This document shows positions 32,212-40,077 of a stretch of 64,000 nt of DNA, piece by piece. Each line of letters starts with the position of its first letter. Positions within the stretch are counted from its first letter, which is position 1. Below the pieces are notes generated by a model, which was not told the origin of the DNA, did no database searches, and worked only from the letters and a program-made list of their open reading frames with translations. This DNA is from Liminaster sp017519885. Its GTDB lineage: Bacteria; Bacteroidota; Bacteroidia; Bacteroidales; UBA3663. A program made the position numbers and the translations under genes. The stretch spans positions 62,001-126,000 of the forward strand of contig JAFWRO010000012.1 in NCBI GenBank assembly GCA_017519885.1, written 5' to 3'.

Positions 32212-34299
32212 ATGGCACACGAACATCATCACCATCATCATCACGATGAAGACGAAGAGGCTTGCAAGAGCTGCACGCATTCGCACGAACATCATCACCA
32301 TCACCACGACGAACATGATGAAGAAGGGCATCACCATCACGACCACGATGAAGAGGGACACCATCACCACCATCATGACGAAGGCGGATTGAAGGAATCG
32401 GTCATCAAGATAGCAGTGGCCGTCGTTCTGCTCCTCATCGCAGTATATATCGAGCACAACTTCGCATTGCCCACGTGGCAACTGCTGCTCATCTATCTTG
32501 TCCCCTACCTCGTGGTAGGACTTGACACCATCAAGGAAGCCATCGAAGGCGTGATGGAAGGCGAACCATTTGACGAGAACTTCCTCATGACCATCGCCAC
32601 ACTGGGCGCACTGGGCATCGGATTCCTCCCAGGTGCCGAGACGCAGTTCCCCGAAGCTGTCTTCGTAATGCTCTTCTTCCAGATCGGCGAACTCTTTGAA
32701 GGCTATGCCGAAGGAAAGAGCCGCGAATCAATTTCGCACCTGATGGACATCCGTCCCGATACGGCCAACGTGGAACGTGAGGGCAAGGTGGTGGCCATCG
32801 CTCCCGAAGAGGTAGCCGTGGGCGAAACAATCGTCATCCGTCCGGGCGAGAAGGTGCCCCTCGATGGGGAGATCGTCGAAGGGCAGACCAGCCTCAACAC
32901 AGTGGCATTGACGGGCGAAAGTGCTCCGCGCGATGTAGTGGAGGGCGACGAGGTCATCTCGGGTTGCATCAACATCTCTGGACTCATCCGCGTGAGGACC
33001 AGCAAGACTTTCGGCGAATCGACCGTTTCGAAGATCATCCAACTGGTCGAAAGTGCATCGGACCACAAGTCGAAGAGCGAAGCCTTCATCACGCGTTTTG
33101 CCCGCATCTACACGCCCATCGTGGTCTTTGCAGCCATCGCCCTGGCCCTGCTCCCACCCCTGTTCTGCACGGGCGGATTCATGGCGAACTTCCCCACCTG
33201 GCTCTACCGCGGATTGATGTTCCTCGTAGTCAGTTGCCCCTGCGCCCTAGTCATCAGCGTCCCGCTCACCTTCTTTGGTGGCATCGGTGGCGCCTCACGC
33301 AATGGTATCCTCATCAAAGGCGCCAACTATATCGACCAACTGGCAAAGATCAATACTGTCGTATTCGACAAGACAGGCACCCTCACCGAAGGAGTATTTG
33401 CTGTCACCGCCGTGCATCCCGACAAATACGACGAAGAACATCTGCTGCACCTGGCTGCACACGTTGAGCACTATTCGACCCACCCCATCGCACAGGCGCT
33501 GCGCGATGCCTATCCGGAAGCCGACCACGACGGATGCAGCCTGGAAGAGGTCGAGGAAATTGCTGGACATGGCATCAAGGCCAAGGTCAATGGTCGCAAG
33601 GTATGCGTGGGCAACAACAAGATGATGCAGGCCCTCGGCATCGCAGAGCATACCTGCGAACTGGTGGGCACCATCATCCACATCGCCATCGACGGCATCT
33701 ATGCCGGGCACATCGTCATCAACGACCGCGTGAAAGCCGATGCCAAGGAGGCCATCGACCAACTGCACCAAGCGGGTGTCAGCAAGGCCGTGATGCTGAC
33801 GGGCGACCGACAGGAGGTGGCTGAAGATGTTGCCAAGGCATTGGGCCTCGACGAAGTGCATGCCGAACTGCTGCCGACCGACAAGGTTGCGCTCTTCGAC
33901 AAACTCGTACAGGAAGCCAAGGGTCCAAACAACGAAAAAGACCAAGCACAGGGCCTGGCCTTTGTGGGCGACGGCATCAACGATGCGCCGGTATTGGCAC
34001 GCGCTGACGTGGGTATCGCCATGGGTGGACTGGGCAGCGACGCTGCCATCGAAGCAGCCGACGTTGTCTTAATGGACGACAAACCTTCGAAGGTTGCCCT
34101 GGCCATCAGGATTGCTCGCCGCACCATCGGCATTGCCAACCAGAACGTGATCTTCGCCATCGGCGTGAAGGTGCTGGTGCTCCTGCTTGCCGCCTTCGGT
34201 CTGGCTACGATGTGGATGGCCGTCTTCGCCGATGTCGGCGTCACGGTACTTGCGGTGCTCAATGCGATGAGAGCACTGCACAGGGGCAGCGCGTCGTAA
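32212..34299 (+). CDS. Zinc/cadmium-type heavy-metal P-type ATPase with His-rich N-terminus
   Basis: The 695-residue pump starts with about 60 residues dominated by His, Asp and Glu, including CKSC, in place of the usual HMA domain. The P1B core has TGES (about 232-235), the transmembrane metal site SCPCALV (about 341-347), DKTGT with the phosphorylated Asp (about 385-389), an HP motif (STHPIA) and GDGIND (about 588-593). This pattern suggests Zn2+, Cd2+ or Co2+ export across the inner membrane. A 15-bp perfect hairpin surrounds the stop codon. Its place amid xylan genes is probably incidental, as it has its own promoter and opposite direction. Confidence 0.92.
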   Translation: MAHEHHHHHHHDEDEEACKSCTHSHEHHHHHHDEHDEEGHHHHDHDEEGHHHHHHDEGGLKESVIKIAVAVVLLLIAVYIEHNFALPTWQLLLIYLVPYLVVGLDTIKEAIEGVMEGEPFDENFLMTIATLGALGIGFLPGAETQFPEAVFVMLFFQIGELFEGYAEGKSRESISHLMDIRPDTANVEREGKVVAIAPEEVAVGETIVIRPGEKVPLDGEIVEGQTSLNTVALTGESAPRDVVEGDEVISGCINISGLIRVRTSKTFGESTVSKIIQLVESASDHKSKSEAFITRFARIYTPIVVFAAIALALLPPLFCTGGFMANFPTWLYRGLMFLVVSCPCALVISVPLTFFGGIGGASRNGILIKGANYIDQLAKINTVVFDKTGTLTEGVFAVTAVHPDKYDEEHLLHLAAHVEHYSTHPIAQALRDAYPEADHDGCSLEEVEEIAGHGIKAKVNGRKVCVGNNKMMQALGIAEHTCELVGTIIHIAIDGIYAGHIVINDRVKADAKEAIDQLHQAGVSKAVMLTGDRQEVAEDVAKALGLDEVHAELLPTDKVALFDKLVQEAKGPNNEKDQAQGLAFVGDGINDAPVLARADVGIAMGGLGSDAAIEAADVVLMDDKPSKVALAIRIARRTIGIANQNVIFAIGVKVLVLLLAAFGLATMWMAVFADVGVTVLAVLNAMRALHRGSAS

Positions 34300-34314
34300 C
34301 GCGCTGCCCCTGTG
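34279..34314. terminator. Perfect 15-bp hairpin around the ATPase stop codon
   Basis: CACAGGGGCAGCGCG (34279-34293) and CGCGCTGCCCCTGTG (34300-34314) flank a 6-nt loop that contains the TAA stop. There is no T tract, so it may be an mRNA 3' stabiliser or a factor-dependent end rather than a classical terminator. Confidence 0.55.
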
Positions 34315-34320
34315 GGGGGA

Positions 34321-34405
34321 TGAGGGGTTCGAAAGGTTCGAAGGGTTCGGGGGGGGGCGAGAGGGTCGAACCTTTCGAACTTTTCAGAACCTTTCAGAAC
34401 CTCTC
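34321..34405. repeat. Intergenic GGTTCGAAAGG repeats with 15-bp inverted repeat
   Basis: GTTCGAAAGGTTCGA (34327-34341) is perfectly complementary to TCGAACCTTTCGAAC (34366-34380), with a G9 run between. Further units of CTTTTCAGAAC type continue to 34405. It lies between the convergent ATPase and GH10 genes. Confidence 0.85.
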
Positions 34406-34412
34406 TTAACCC

Positions 34413-35534
34413 TTACATGAGTCCCTTCTTCTTCATTCGATCCACGAGGAAGGGCTTCATCTGACCCTTGCGATCGAACCAGAGCGGATAATCGGAGCGA
34501 CCCTTGATGGGCCAATCGTTCTTCCAGGAGTCGGCATCGGTGACGCCCCAAGCGGTGACGCGACGCACGTTCTTGGCATACTTATCGACGATGTTGAGGA
34601 AGGTGGTCATACGCTCGTTCCAAACAGCAGATACGCTGTCGGGCAAGGCTTCGGCATAAGGATTGAGTTCGGCACGATACTCCTCGGTGTCGCTCACGTT
34701 GGCGCCAAAGTTTACAGAAGGCAATGCACTCATATCGACTTCGGTGAACTGCACATCCACACCAGCACCGATGAATGCCTTGATGCTGGCCTCAAACTCC
34801 TCCCAAGAAGGATGATCCATACCCATATGGCTCTGCAAGCCCACAGCATCGATGCGGATGCCACGTGCCTTGAGTTTCTTGACAAGTTCGACCACACCTG
34901 CACGCTTACCGGGCTGAGCCATCGAATAGTCGTTGTAGTAGAGTTCGGCATCAGGGTCTGCCTCCATAGCACACTGGAATGCCCAGGGGATGAACTCCTC
35001 GCCAAGGATCTGATAGAAAAGTGAAGGACGATAACTTCCATCGTCGAGGATAGCCTCGTTGACAACATCATAGCCCGTGATGCGACCCTTATAGCGAGTC
35101 ATGACGGTGGTGATATGATCCTTCATACGCTGCTTCAGCACTTCGGGCTTCACCTGCTTGCCCTTGTCATCGACAAAGAACCAGGGAGCGCACTGGCTGT
35201 GCCAGATCAGGCAATGGCCGATGATCTGCATGTTGTTGTCCTCGCCAAACTTCACAAAGCGGTCGGCATCGTCCCAGAAATAGGTGTTCTCCTCGGGATG
35301 AATCTCCTCGCACTTCATGCAGTTTTCGGCCACGATGCTGTTGAAGTGCTGCTTGATGATGGCAACACCCTCGGCATCCTTCTGGTTACTCTGGTTCACA
35401 TTGATGGCCACACCGACGGTATAGTCGGGGAAGGCATCGCAAAGTTTTGGTTCTACAACCTCAGCGGTCTTTGGCTTTGAGCCACAGGCTGCAAGAAGCA
35501 GGGCGCTGACTGACAGGAAAAGGAATTTTTTCAT
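34413..35534 (-). CDS. Lipoprotein endo-beta-1,4-xylanase (GH10)
   Basis: I start at ATG 35532-35534 (MKKFLFLSVSALLLAAC, lipid Cys 17); the frame stays open 39 codons farther only through repeat DNA encoding TPSTPSIPRTP. The 373-residue protein has GH10 motifs: HCLIWHSQCAPWF (about 126-138), YDVVNEAI with acid/base Glu (about 174-181) and VQFTEVDMS with nucleophile Glu (about 282-290). It cuts the xylan backbone internally. After the lipid Cys comes GSKPK rather than an acidic triplet, so it may stay on the periplasmic side and process imported oligosaccharides. GH35 lies 113 bp upstream in the same direction. Confidence 0.93.
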   Translation of the reverse strand: MKKFLFLSVSALLLAACGSKPKTAEVVEPKLCDAFPDYTVGVAINVNQSNQKDAEGVAIIKQHFNSIVAENCMKCEEIHPEENTYFWDDADRFVKFGEDNNMQIIGHCLIWHSQCAPWFFVDDKGKQVKPEVLKQRMKDHITTVMTRYKGRITGYDVVNEAILDDGSYRPSLFYQILGEEFIPWAFQCAMEADPDAELYYNDYSMAQPGKRAGVVELVKKLKARGIRIDAVGLQSHMGMDHPSWEEFEASIKAFIGAGVDVQFTEVDMSALPSVNFGANVSDTEEYRAELNPYAEALPDSVSAVWNERMTTFLNIVDKYAKNVRRVTAWGVTDADSWKNDWPIKGRSDYPLWFDRKGQMKPFLVDRMKKKGLM

Positions 35535-35555
35535 TGTTACAATTATTTTGGTTTT

Positions 35556-35649
35556 AGGAATCGGAGTAATCGGAGGTCTCGGAGTAATCGGAGTTCTCGG
35601 AATACTCGGAGTACTCGGAGTAATCAGAGTACTCGGAGTTTTCGGATTC
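35556..35649. repeat. Intergenic ATCGGAGTA/CTCGGAGTA short repeats
   Basis: About ten 9-bp units (ATCGGAGTA, CTCGGAATA, CTCGGAGTA) fill the GH35-GH10 gap and touch the GH35 stop. Same family as 29169-29229. Confidence 0.85.
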
Positions 35650-37387
35650 ACTTATACTCGTAAAGCTTGACATGCAGGATCTGCCAGTCGTCCACACCGA
35701 TGCGGATGTGGCGGCCCTGGTGGTCCTGATCGCCATTGAGGCGACGAAGGTATTTGAGCGAACCATCGTCGGCAACCTCCACCTGATCGCAGTAGGCGAT
35801 GCCGATGCGACGGGCACCGCTCCATTGGTCTTCGGTGGTGCGTTGGTTGGTGCCGGCCTCGACAAAGCCGTCTTCGCCCAGTTTCTTCTGTATCTGGTGT
35901 TCGCCCTCGTTCTCGAACTGCACGACGACACCATTTCCTGCGAGCAGGTACTCGTACTTGTTGAGACGGATGAGCATAGCACCGGCTACGGGCCAAGGTG
36001 TGCCGTCGGTGGCACGCGGATCCCAAGGCAGGGTGAAGAAGTGACGGCAGGTAATCTTCATACCATCCTCATGGATGATACGTTCCACAGCTTCGTTGCC
36101 CGCAGGGTCCTGTCCCTTCTGGAGCGTACCATCGAAATAAAGACCGTGCATCTGACCTTGGCCCTGCTTTTCGGTGATGATAGGCATCAGGTTGCGCAGC
36201 ATCGCGTAGGCCTGCGTGGGCTTGTAGTCGGGACTATCGGGCCCATCCTCGATGGCAAAGGGGCTGAAACAGATGGCATCGTGCTCGGCAAAGACGAAGC
36301 AAGCCTGTGCACCGTTGGCCACGGAACGACGTATCTCGGGGATGAAGAGCGGGTTGTCGGGCAATGCATACTGGCGCGTCCAGGAAGTGAACCCCGAATC
36401 GTAGAGGTCGGGCGCCAGACAAAGCAACGAGGGGGCAGCAGCATGCCAGATGTCCTTGAGATGGGCCAAAGGACCAGCAGCGGGATATTGCCCGGGCTTG
36501 CGTCCTCGACTGTTCATCGCCGCATTCACATAGACAGGCAGCGGATAGATGGCCTGCACAGATTGGGCCATGCGCTCGACATATCGGGCATAGTAGTAGG
36601 CCGTGAAGTACTCGTCGCCATAGACATCGGTTCCGAAAGCCTCGCCCCAAGTAGGATTCTTCAGTTTTTCGGTCCCCAAGGAATCCAAACGGGCCTTCAA
36701 CTGCGGATGGAGGGTCGGACGATTCTTCTTGAGAAAGGTCATCAGTTGCTGAGGAACAGCAGCCTGATACTGCTTGACAGCCTCGGGACTGTAGTCGCGT
36801 GCATCTTCAAGCATTCCAATCTCGTTCTCGATCTGTACCATCAGGACGGTTCCACGTTCGCCATCGACCTCCTTCAGATGCCTGAGCCAGGCTTCGAAGG
36901 CACGATTGTCGGCCTTGAAGACATTTTCGGAGAATGCCGAGGCTATCTCCAGCGGTTTGCCGGCCTTGGTATGGGCTCGCGGAAAACGCTTGTATTCCGT
37001 CTTGAACCATTCGGGCGCATAGCAGGACATCGAGTTTTTCCATGCACCGAACCACAGATAAACCACGCGAAGGTCATTCCTGCGTGCCTCGTTGATGACA
37101 GCATCGACCAACGAGAAGTCATATTGCCCTTCGACAGGCTCGAAAAGGTCCCAATAGTTGGGCACCAATACCGTATTCAGTCCCATGCGATGCAGATGGG
37201 CAAAACAGCGAGCGATGTCGTCGGGACTTGACGCTGCGCTGTTGGATGTCTCGCCACCGATGATCAGATAGGGAGCACCATCGACCACGAGCTGGGTCGC
37301 CGTCCCATGTTGGCGCACGGTAGTCTGTTGTGCCAGGATCCCGATACAGATGGCTAAGAAAAGGATGAGAGACAAAACACGTTTCAT
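35648..37387 (-). CDS. GH35-like beta-galactosidase with DUF5597 C-terminal domain
   Basis: A signal peptide (about residues 1-19, ending GILAQ) precedes a TIM barrel: LIIGGETSNSAAS (about 41-53), GLNTVLVPNYWDLFEPVEG (about 69-87), LMVQIENEIGML with acid/base Glu (about 184-195) and FIPEIRR with the nucleophile Glu (about 344-350). The C-terminal part matches DUF5597. Enzymes of this kind in Bacteroidetes xylan and xyloglucan loci remove beta-galactosyl decorations. The protein would act in the periplasm. It has its own promoter after the symporter terminator. Confidence 0.88.
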   Translation of the reverse strand: MKRVLSLILFLAICIGILAQQTTVRQHGTATQLVVDGAPYLIIGGETSNSAASSPDDIARCFAHLHRMGLNTVLVPNYWDLFEPVEGQYDFSLVDAVINEARRNDLRVVYLWFGAWKNSMSCYAPEWFKTEYKRFPRAHTKAGKPLEIASAFSENVFKADNRAFEAWLRHLKEVDGERGTVLMVQIENEIGMLEDARDYSPEAVKQYQAAVPQQLMTFLKKNRPTLHPQLKARLDSLGTEKLKNPTWGEAFGTDVYGDEYFTAYYYARYVERMAQSVQAIYPLPVYVNAAMNSRGRKPGQYPAAGPLAHLKDIWHAAAPSLLCLAPDLYDSGFTSWTRQYALPDNPLFIPEIRRSVANGAQACFVFAEHDAICFSPFAIEDGPDSPDYKPTQAYAMLRNLMPIITEKQGQGQMHGLYFDGTLQKGQDPAGNEAVERIIHEDGMKITCRHFFTLPWDPRATDGTPWPVAGAMLIRLNKYEYLLAGNGVVVQFENEGEHQIQKKLGEDGFVEAGTNQRTTEDQWSGARRIGIAYCDQVEVADDGSLKYLRRLNGDQDHQGRHIRIGVDDWQILHVKLYEYK

Positions 37388-37395
37388 AAGATGTG

Positions 37396-37403
37396 CAAAA
37401 ATA
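37396..37403 (-). promoter_or_regulatory. -7 element for GH35-GH10
   Basis: CAAAAATA reads TATTTTTG on the minus strand, 9 bp before the GH35 start codon. It would give a very short leader; a start farther upstream is possible. Confidence 0.4.
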
Positions 37404-37416
37404 ATGTGTAATCAAA

Positions 37417-37463
37417 ATAAAAAAGACACGGAGAAACGGGATTTTACCTTCCCGCTTCTCCGT
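37417..37463 (-). terminator. Terminator of the GH43-symporter operon
   Basis: On the minus strand ACGGAGAAGCGGGA (37463-37450) pairs with TCCCGTTTCTCCGT (37441-37428), 14 bp with one G-U, followed by GTCTTTTTTATTTTG. Confidence 0.88.
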
Positions 37464-37474
37464 TATAAAGGTAA

Positions 37475-38872
37475 TTAGTTGTTCGTACGACGTGCTTCGA
37501 TCTCCTTGTTGATCTGGTCGATCTTCTCGTCGGTCAGTTCATACTTGGAGATGATGAACATAGCCAGGCACAACAGAGCAGCCGGGATGACGCACACCAT
37601 CCAAAGGATACCTTCCTGAGCGAAAGGAGTCTGCTCGATGGTCTTGCTGTTATAACCCACGAAACCGAGAATTGCCGGATTAACAATGCTACCGAAGGTC
37701 ATACCGGCCTTGAAGAACAGACCGGTGAGGGCGTTGACGATGCCCGAAATACGACGGCCAGTGGTGTATTCGCCATAGGAAATAACCTCAGGAACCAAAG
37801 CCCACATGTAACCTGTAGCCACAATCACACCCGTACTCTTGATGAACTGGGCGATATAGACCATCATCATGTTGGGATGCTCCATCTTGGCTATGAAATA
37901 GAGCATTGCCATACCCACAACGGCAGCACCGAGGAAGAGGTAGAACATATTCTTCTTGCCTACTGCCTTCTTGATGGCAGGAACGAGAGGCATGAAGATG
38001 AATGCAGGAATAGAGCCGAGTGCCATGAAGATGGACAACTGCTGAGCCGTACCACCGAGGTTGCTGTTGATGAAGTAAGCACCTGCGGCATTGCCTACCG
38101 ACATCATGGCGAAAGCCGTGATGAAGAAGAAAGCGATGACACGCAACGGGCGGTTACGCACAAACTCCATCCAGAGGTCGCTCACCTTCACGTCTTCGGT
38201 GTCCTTGGCATCCATCACGACGCGCTCCTTACACTGCGAGAAGCAGAATACGAGCAGGCACAAACCAACGAGGGCATAGATGGTCATTGCGGTGAACCAT
38301 GCAGAAGGCTCCTTGGGAAGGCTGTCGGAAGCTGAACTTGCAATCCAGGCAATGATCAACGGCAGACCTGAGTTGACGGCAAGACCACCGACATTTGCCA
38401 TGAACATACGCACGGAGGTAAGGATAGTAATCTCATCGGTGTCGCGCGTAAGCGAAGAGTTGAGTGCGCCGTAGGGCACATTGATGAAGGTATAGAGCAA
38501 CTGCATGCCCACATACGTCACGTAAGCATAGAGCAGCGAGGGTGCGAATCCGTTGTAGAAACAAAGGATTGCGAATCCCGAAAGCGGAATACCTACATAA
38601 AGCAGGTAGGAGCGATATTTGCCGTAACGTGGATTGCTCTTGTCGATGAGCGTGCCCACAATGGGGTCCCAGATGACGTTTGCCACGTTGCCTACCGTAA
38701 ACATCACAGCCACTGCCGAAGGAGTGAGTCCGTAGATGTCGGTGTAGAAGAACAGCAGGTAGGTGCAAATTACCTGGAAGATCAAGTTCTGTGCAAGGTC
38801 ACCCGAGCCGAAGCCGATGCGCTGCAACCAACTAAGTTTGTAGAAGCCTTTTGCCTCTTGTTCGTTTGACAT
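37475..38872 (-). CDS. GPH-family sugar:cation symporter
   Basis: The 465-residue protein has about twelve membrane helices and the family signature region GNVANVIWDPIVGTLIDKS (about 61-79) followed by YGKYRSYLLY. GPH (glycoside-pentoside-hexuronide) transporters such as XynP carry xylosides, melibiose or glucuronides with Na+ or H+. With GH43 24 bp upstream in the same operon, it probably imports xylo-oligosaccharides or released sugars across the inner membrane. Confidence 0.9.
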   Translation of the reverse strand: MSNEQEAKGFYKLSWLQRIGFGSGDLAQNLIFQVICTYLLFFYTDIYGLTPSAVAVMFTVGNVANVIWDPIVGTLIDKSNPRYGKYRSYLLYVGIPLSGFAILCFYNGFAPSLLYAYVTYVGMQLLYTFINVPYGALNSSLTRDTDEITILTSVRMFMANVGGLAVNSGLPLIIAWIASSASDSLPKEPSAWFTAMTIYALVGLCLLVFCFSQCKERVVMDAKDTEDVKVSDLWMEFVRNRPLRVIAFFFITAFAMMSVGNAAGAYFINSNLGGTAQQLSIFMALGSIPAFIFMPLVPAIKKAVGKKNMFYLFLGAAVVGMAMLYFIAKMEHPNMMMVYIAQFIKSTGVIVATGYMWALVPEVISYGEYTTGRRISGIVNALTGLFFKAGMTFGSIVNPAILGFVGYNSKTIEQTPFAQEGILWMVCVIPAALLCLAMFIISKYELTDEKIDQINKEIEARRTNN

Positions 38873-38896
38873 AATTATATTAGGGATATTAAGGGA

Positions 38897-39868
38897 TTAG
38901 TCCTCCATTCCGTCAATCGTAATGATCTTGCCATTCTCGTCATACTTCAATTCGCAAACCTTGAGGGAGCGGAGCGGAGTGTAGCCCTTCGAAGGCTTGC
39001 AGTCGTGGTGGAAGAGATACCACTTGCCTTCGTACTCGATGATACAGTGATGGGTGGTCCATCCCTCGACGGGAGTCAGGATGACGCCTTGATAGACGAA
39101 AGGTCCGTCGGGCTTGTCGCCGATGGCGTAGCAGAGGAAGTGGGTGTCGCCGGTGGACCAGCTATAGTAGTACTTGCCGTTGTACTTGTGCATCCATGAA
39201 GCCTCGAAGAAGTGATGTGGGTCGCCGGCCTTGAGTGGAGTGCCGTCTTCATAGACGAGGCGGATGGGCTTGGGCTCGTCGGCAAAACCAAGCATGTCGT
39301 CGCTCAGCTTAACAATGCGGGGCGAGATACAAGGCTCATCGCCCTGTGGGAAACGGATGTCATTGACTGCCTCGTTGTCCTCACCATAGCGCTGGAGCTG
39401 ACCTCCATAGATGCCGCCGAAATACATGTAGTAGGTGCCGTCATCGTCCTTGAAGATGGCATAGTCGATCGAGTAGCTGCCCTCGATGGGATGTGGCTCG
39501 GGGATGAATGGGCCTTCGGGCTTGTCGCTGATAGCCACGCCACAGCGGAAGATGCCCGTCTTATCCTTTGCGGGGAAGTACATATAGTACTTGCCGTCCT
39601 TCTCCTGCACGTCGCAGTCCCAGAGCTGCTTCTTCGCCCACGGAATCTGCTCGCGGGTCAGCACCACGCCTTCGTCCTTCACCTCACCCGTCATTGGGTC
39701 GCCGGTGATCGAAAGCACATGATAGTCCTTCATGTCGAAGTGGATGCCCCAGTCGTCCTCGGGGATGCCCGAGTAGTAGTCATGCGATGGGTAGATGTAA
39801 ATCTTACCGTTAAAGACATGCACCGATGGGTCGGCCATGTAGTCTTGAGGGAATAGATACCTTTTCAT
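38897..39868 (-). CDS. Cytoplasmic GH43 beta-xylosidase / arabinofuranosidase
   Basis: The 323-residue enzyme has no signal peptide. The five-bladed propeller residues are visible: catalytic base Asp in YMADPSVHVF (about 10-19), pKa-modulating Asp in YSIDYAIF (about 132-139) and acid Glu in HHFFEASWMHK (about 217-227). Cytoplasmic GH43 enzymes typically split xylobiose, xylo-oligosaccharides or arabinosyl-xylose after uptake, and the downstream symporter supports this. Which linkage it cuts cannot be told from motifs alone. Confidence 0.9.
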   Translation of the reverse strand: MKRYLFPQDYMADPSVHVFNGKIYIYPSHDYYSGIPEDDWGIHFDMKDYHVLSITGDPMTGEVKDEGVVLTREQIPWAKKQLWDCDVQEKDGKYYMYFPAKDKTGIFRCGVAISDKPEGPFIPEPHPIEGSYSIDYAIFKDDDGTYYMYFGGIYGGQLQRYGEDNEAVNDIRFPQGDEPCISPRIVKLSDDMLGFADEPKPIRLVYEDGTPLKAGDPHHFFEASWMHKYNGKYYYSWSTGDTHFLCYAIGDKPDGPFVYQGVILTPVEGWTTHHCIIEYEGKWYLFHHDCKPSKGYTPLRSLKVCELKYDENGKIITIDGMED

Positions 39869-39930
39869 GATTGGGTAATGTAATTTGTTATGTTGTAAAG
39901 ATTATGATACCACGAATGAAATAATCGGTG

Positions 39931-40052
39931 CAAAGATAATGTTTTTTTTGGAAAGTCGAATCAATTTTTGTAACAATAAACATAGAAATTGTTACATTGC
40001 CGAAAATTAATTCGTTTTTGGGGACAATATATAACATAAATCACTATATTTG
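39931..40052. promoter_or_regulatory. Divergent promoters: GH43 operon (minus) and esterase (plus)
   Basis: CAAAGATA at 39931-39938 is TATCTTTG on the minus strand. TATATTTG at 40045-40052 precedes the esterase by 25 bp. Shared upstream DNA suggests joint control of both units. Confidence 0.7.
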
Positions 40053-40077
40053 CATCGTAAAACCAATCTCATAACCT

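Noticed and set aside
35535..35651. 39-residue extension of the GH10 enzyme (TPSTPSIPRTP repeats)
   Set aside because: It is translated intergenic repeat DNA; the signal peptide with lipobox begins at 35534.
35672..37231. 519-codon open frame opposite the GH35-like gene
   Set aside because: Antisense shadow; no signal peptide or domain pattern.
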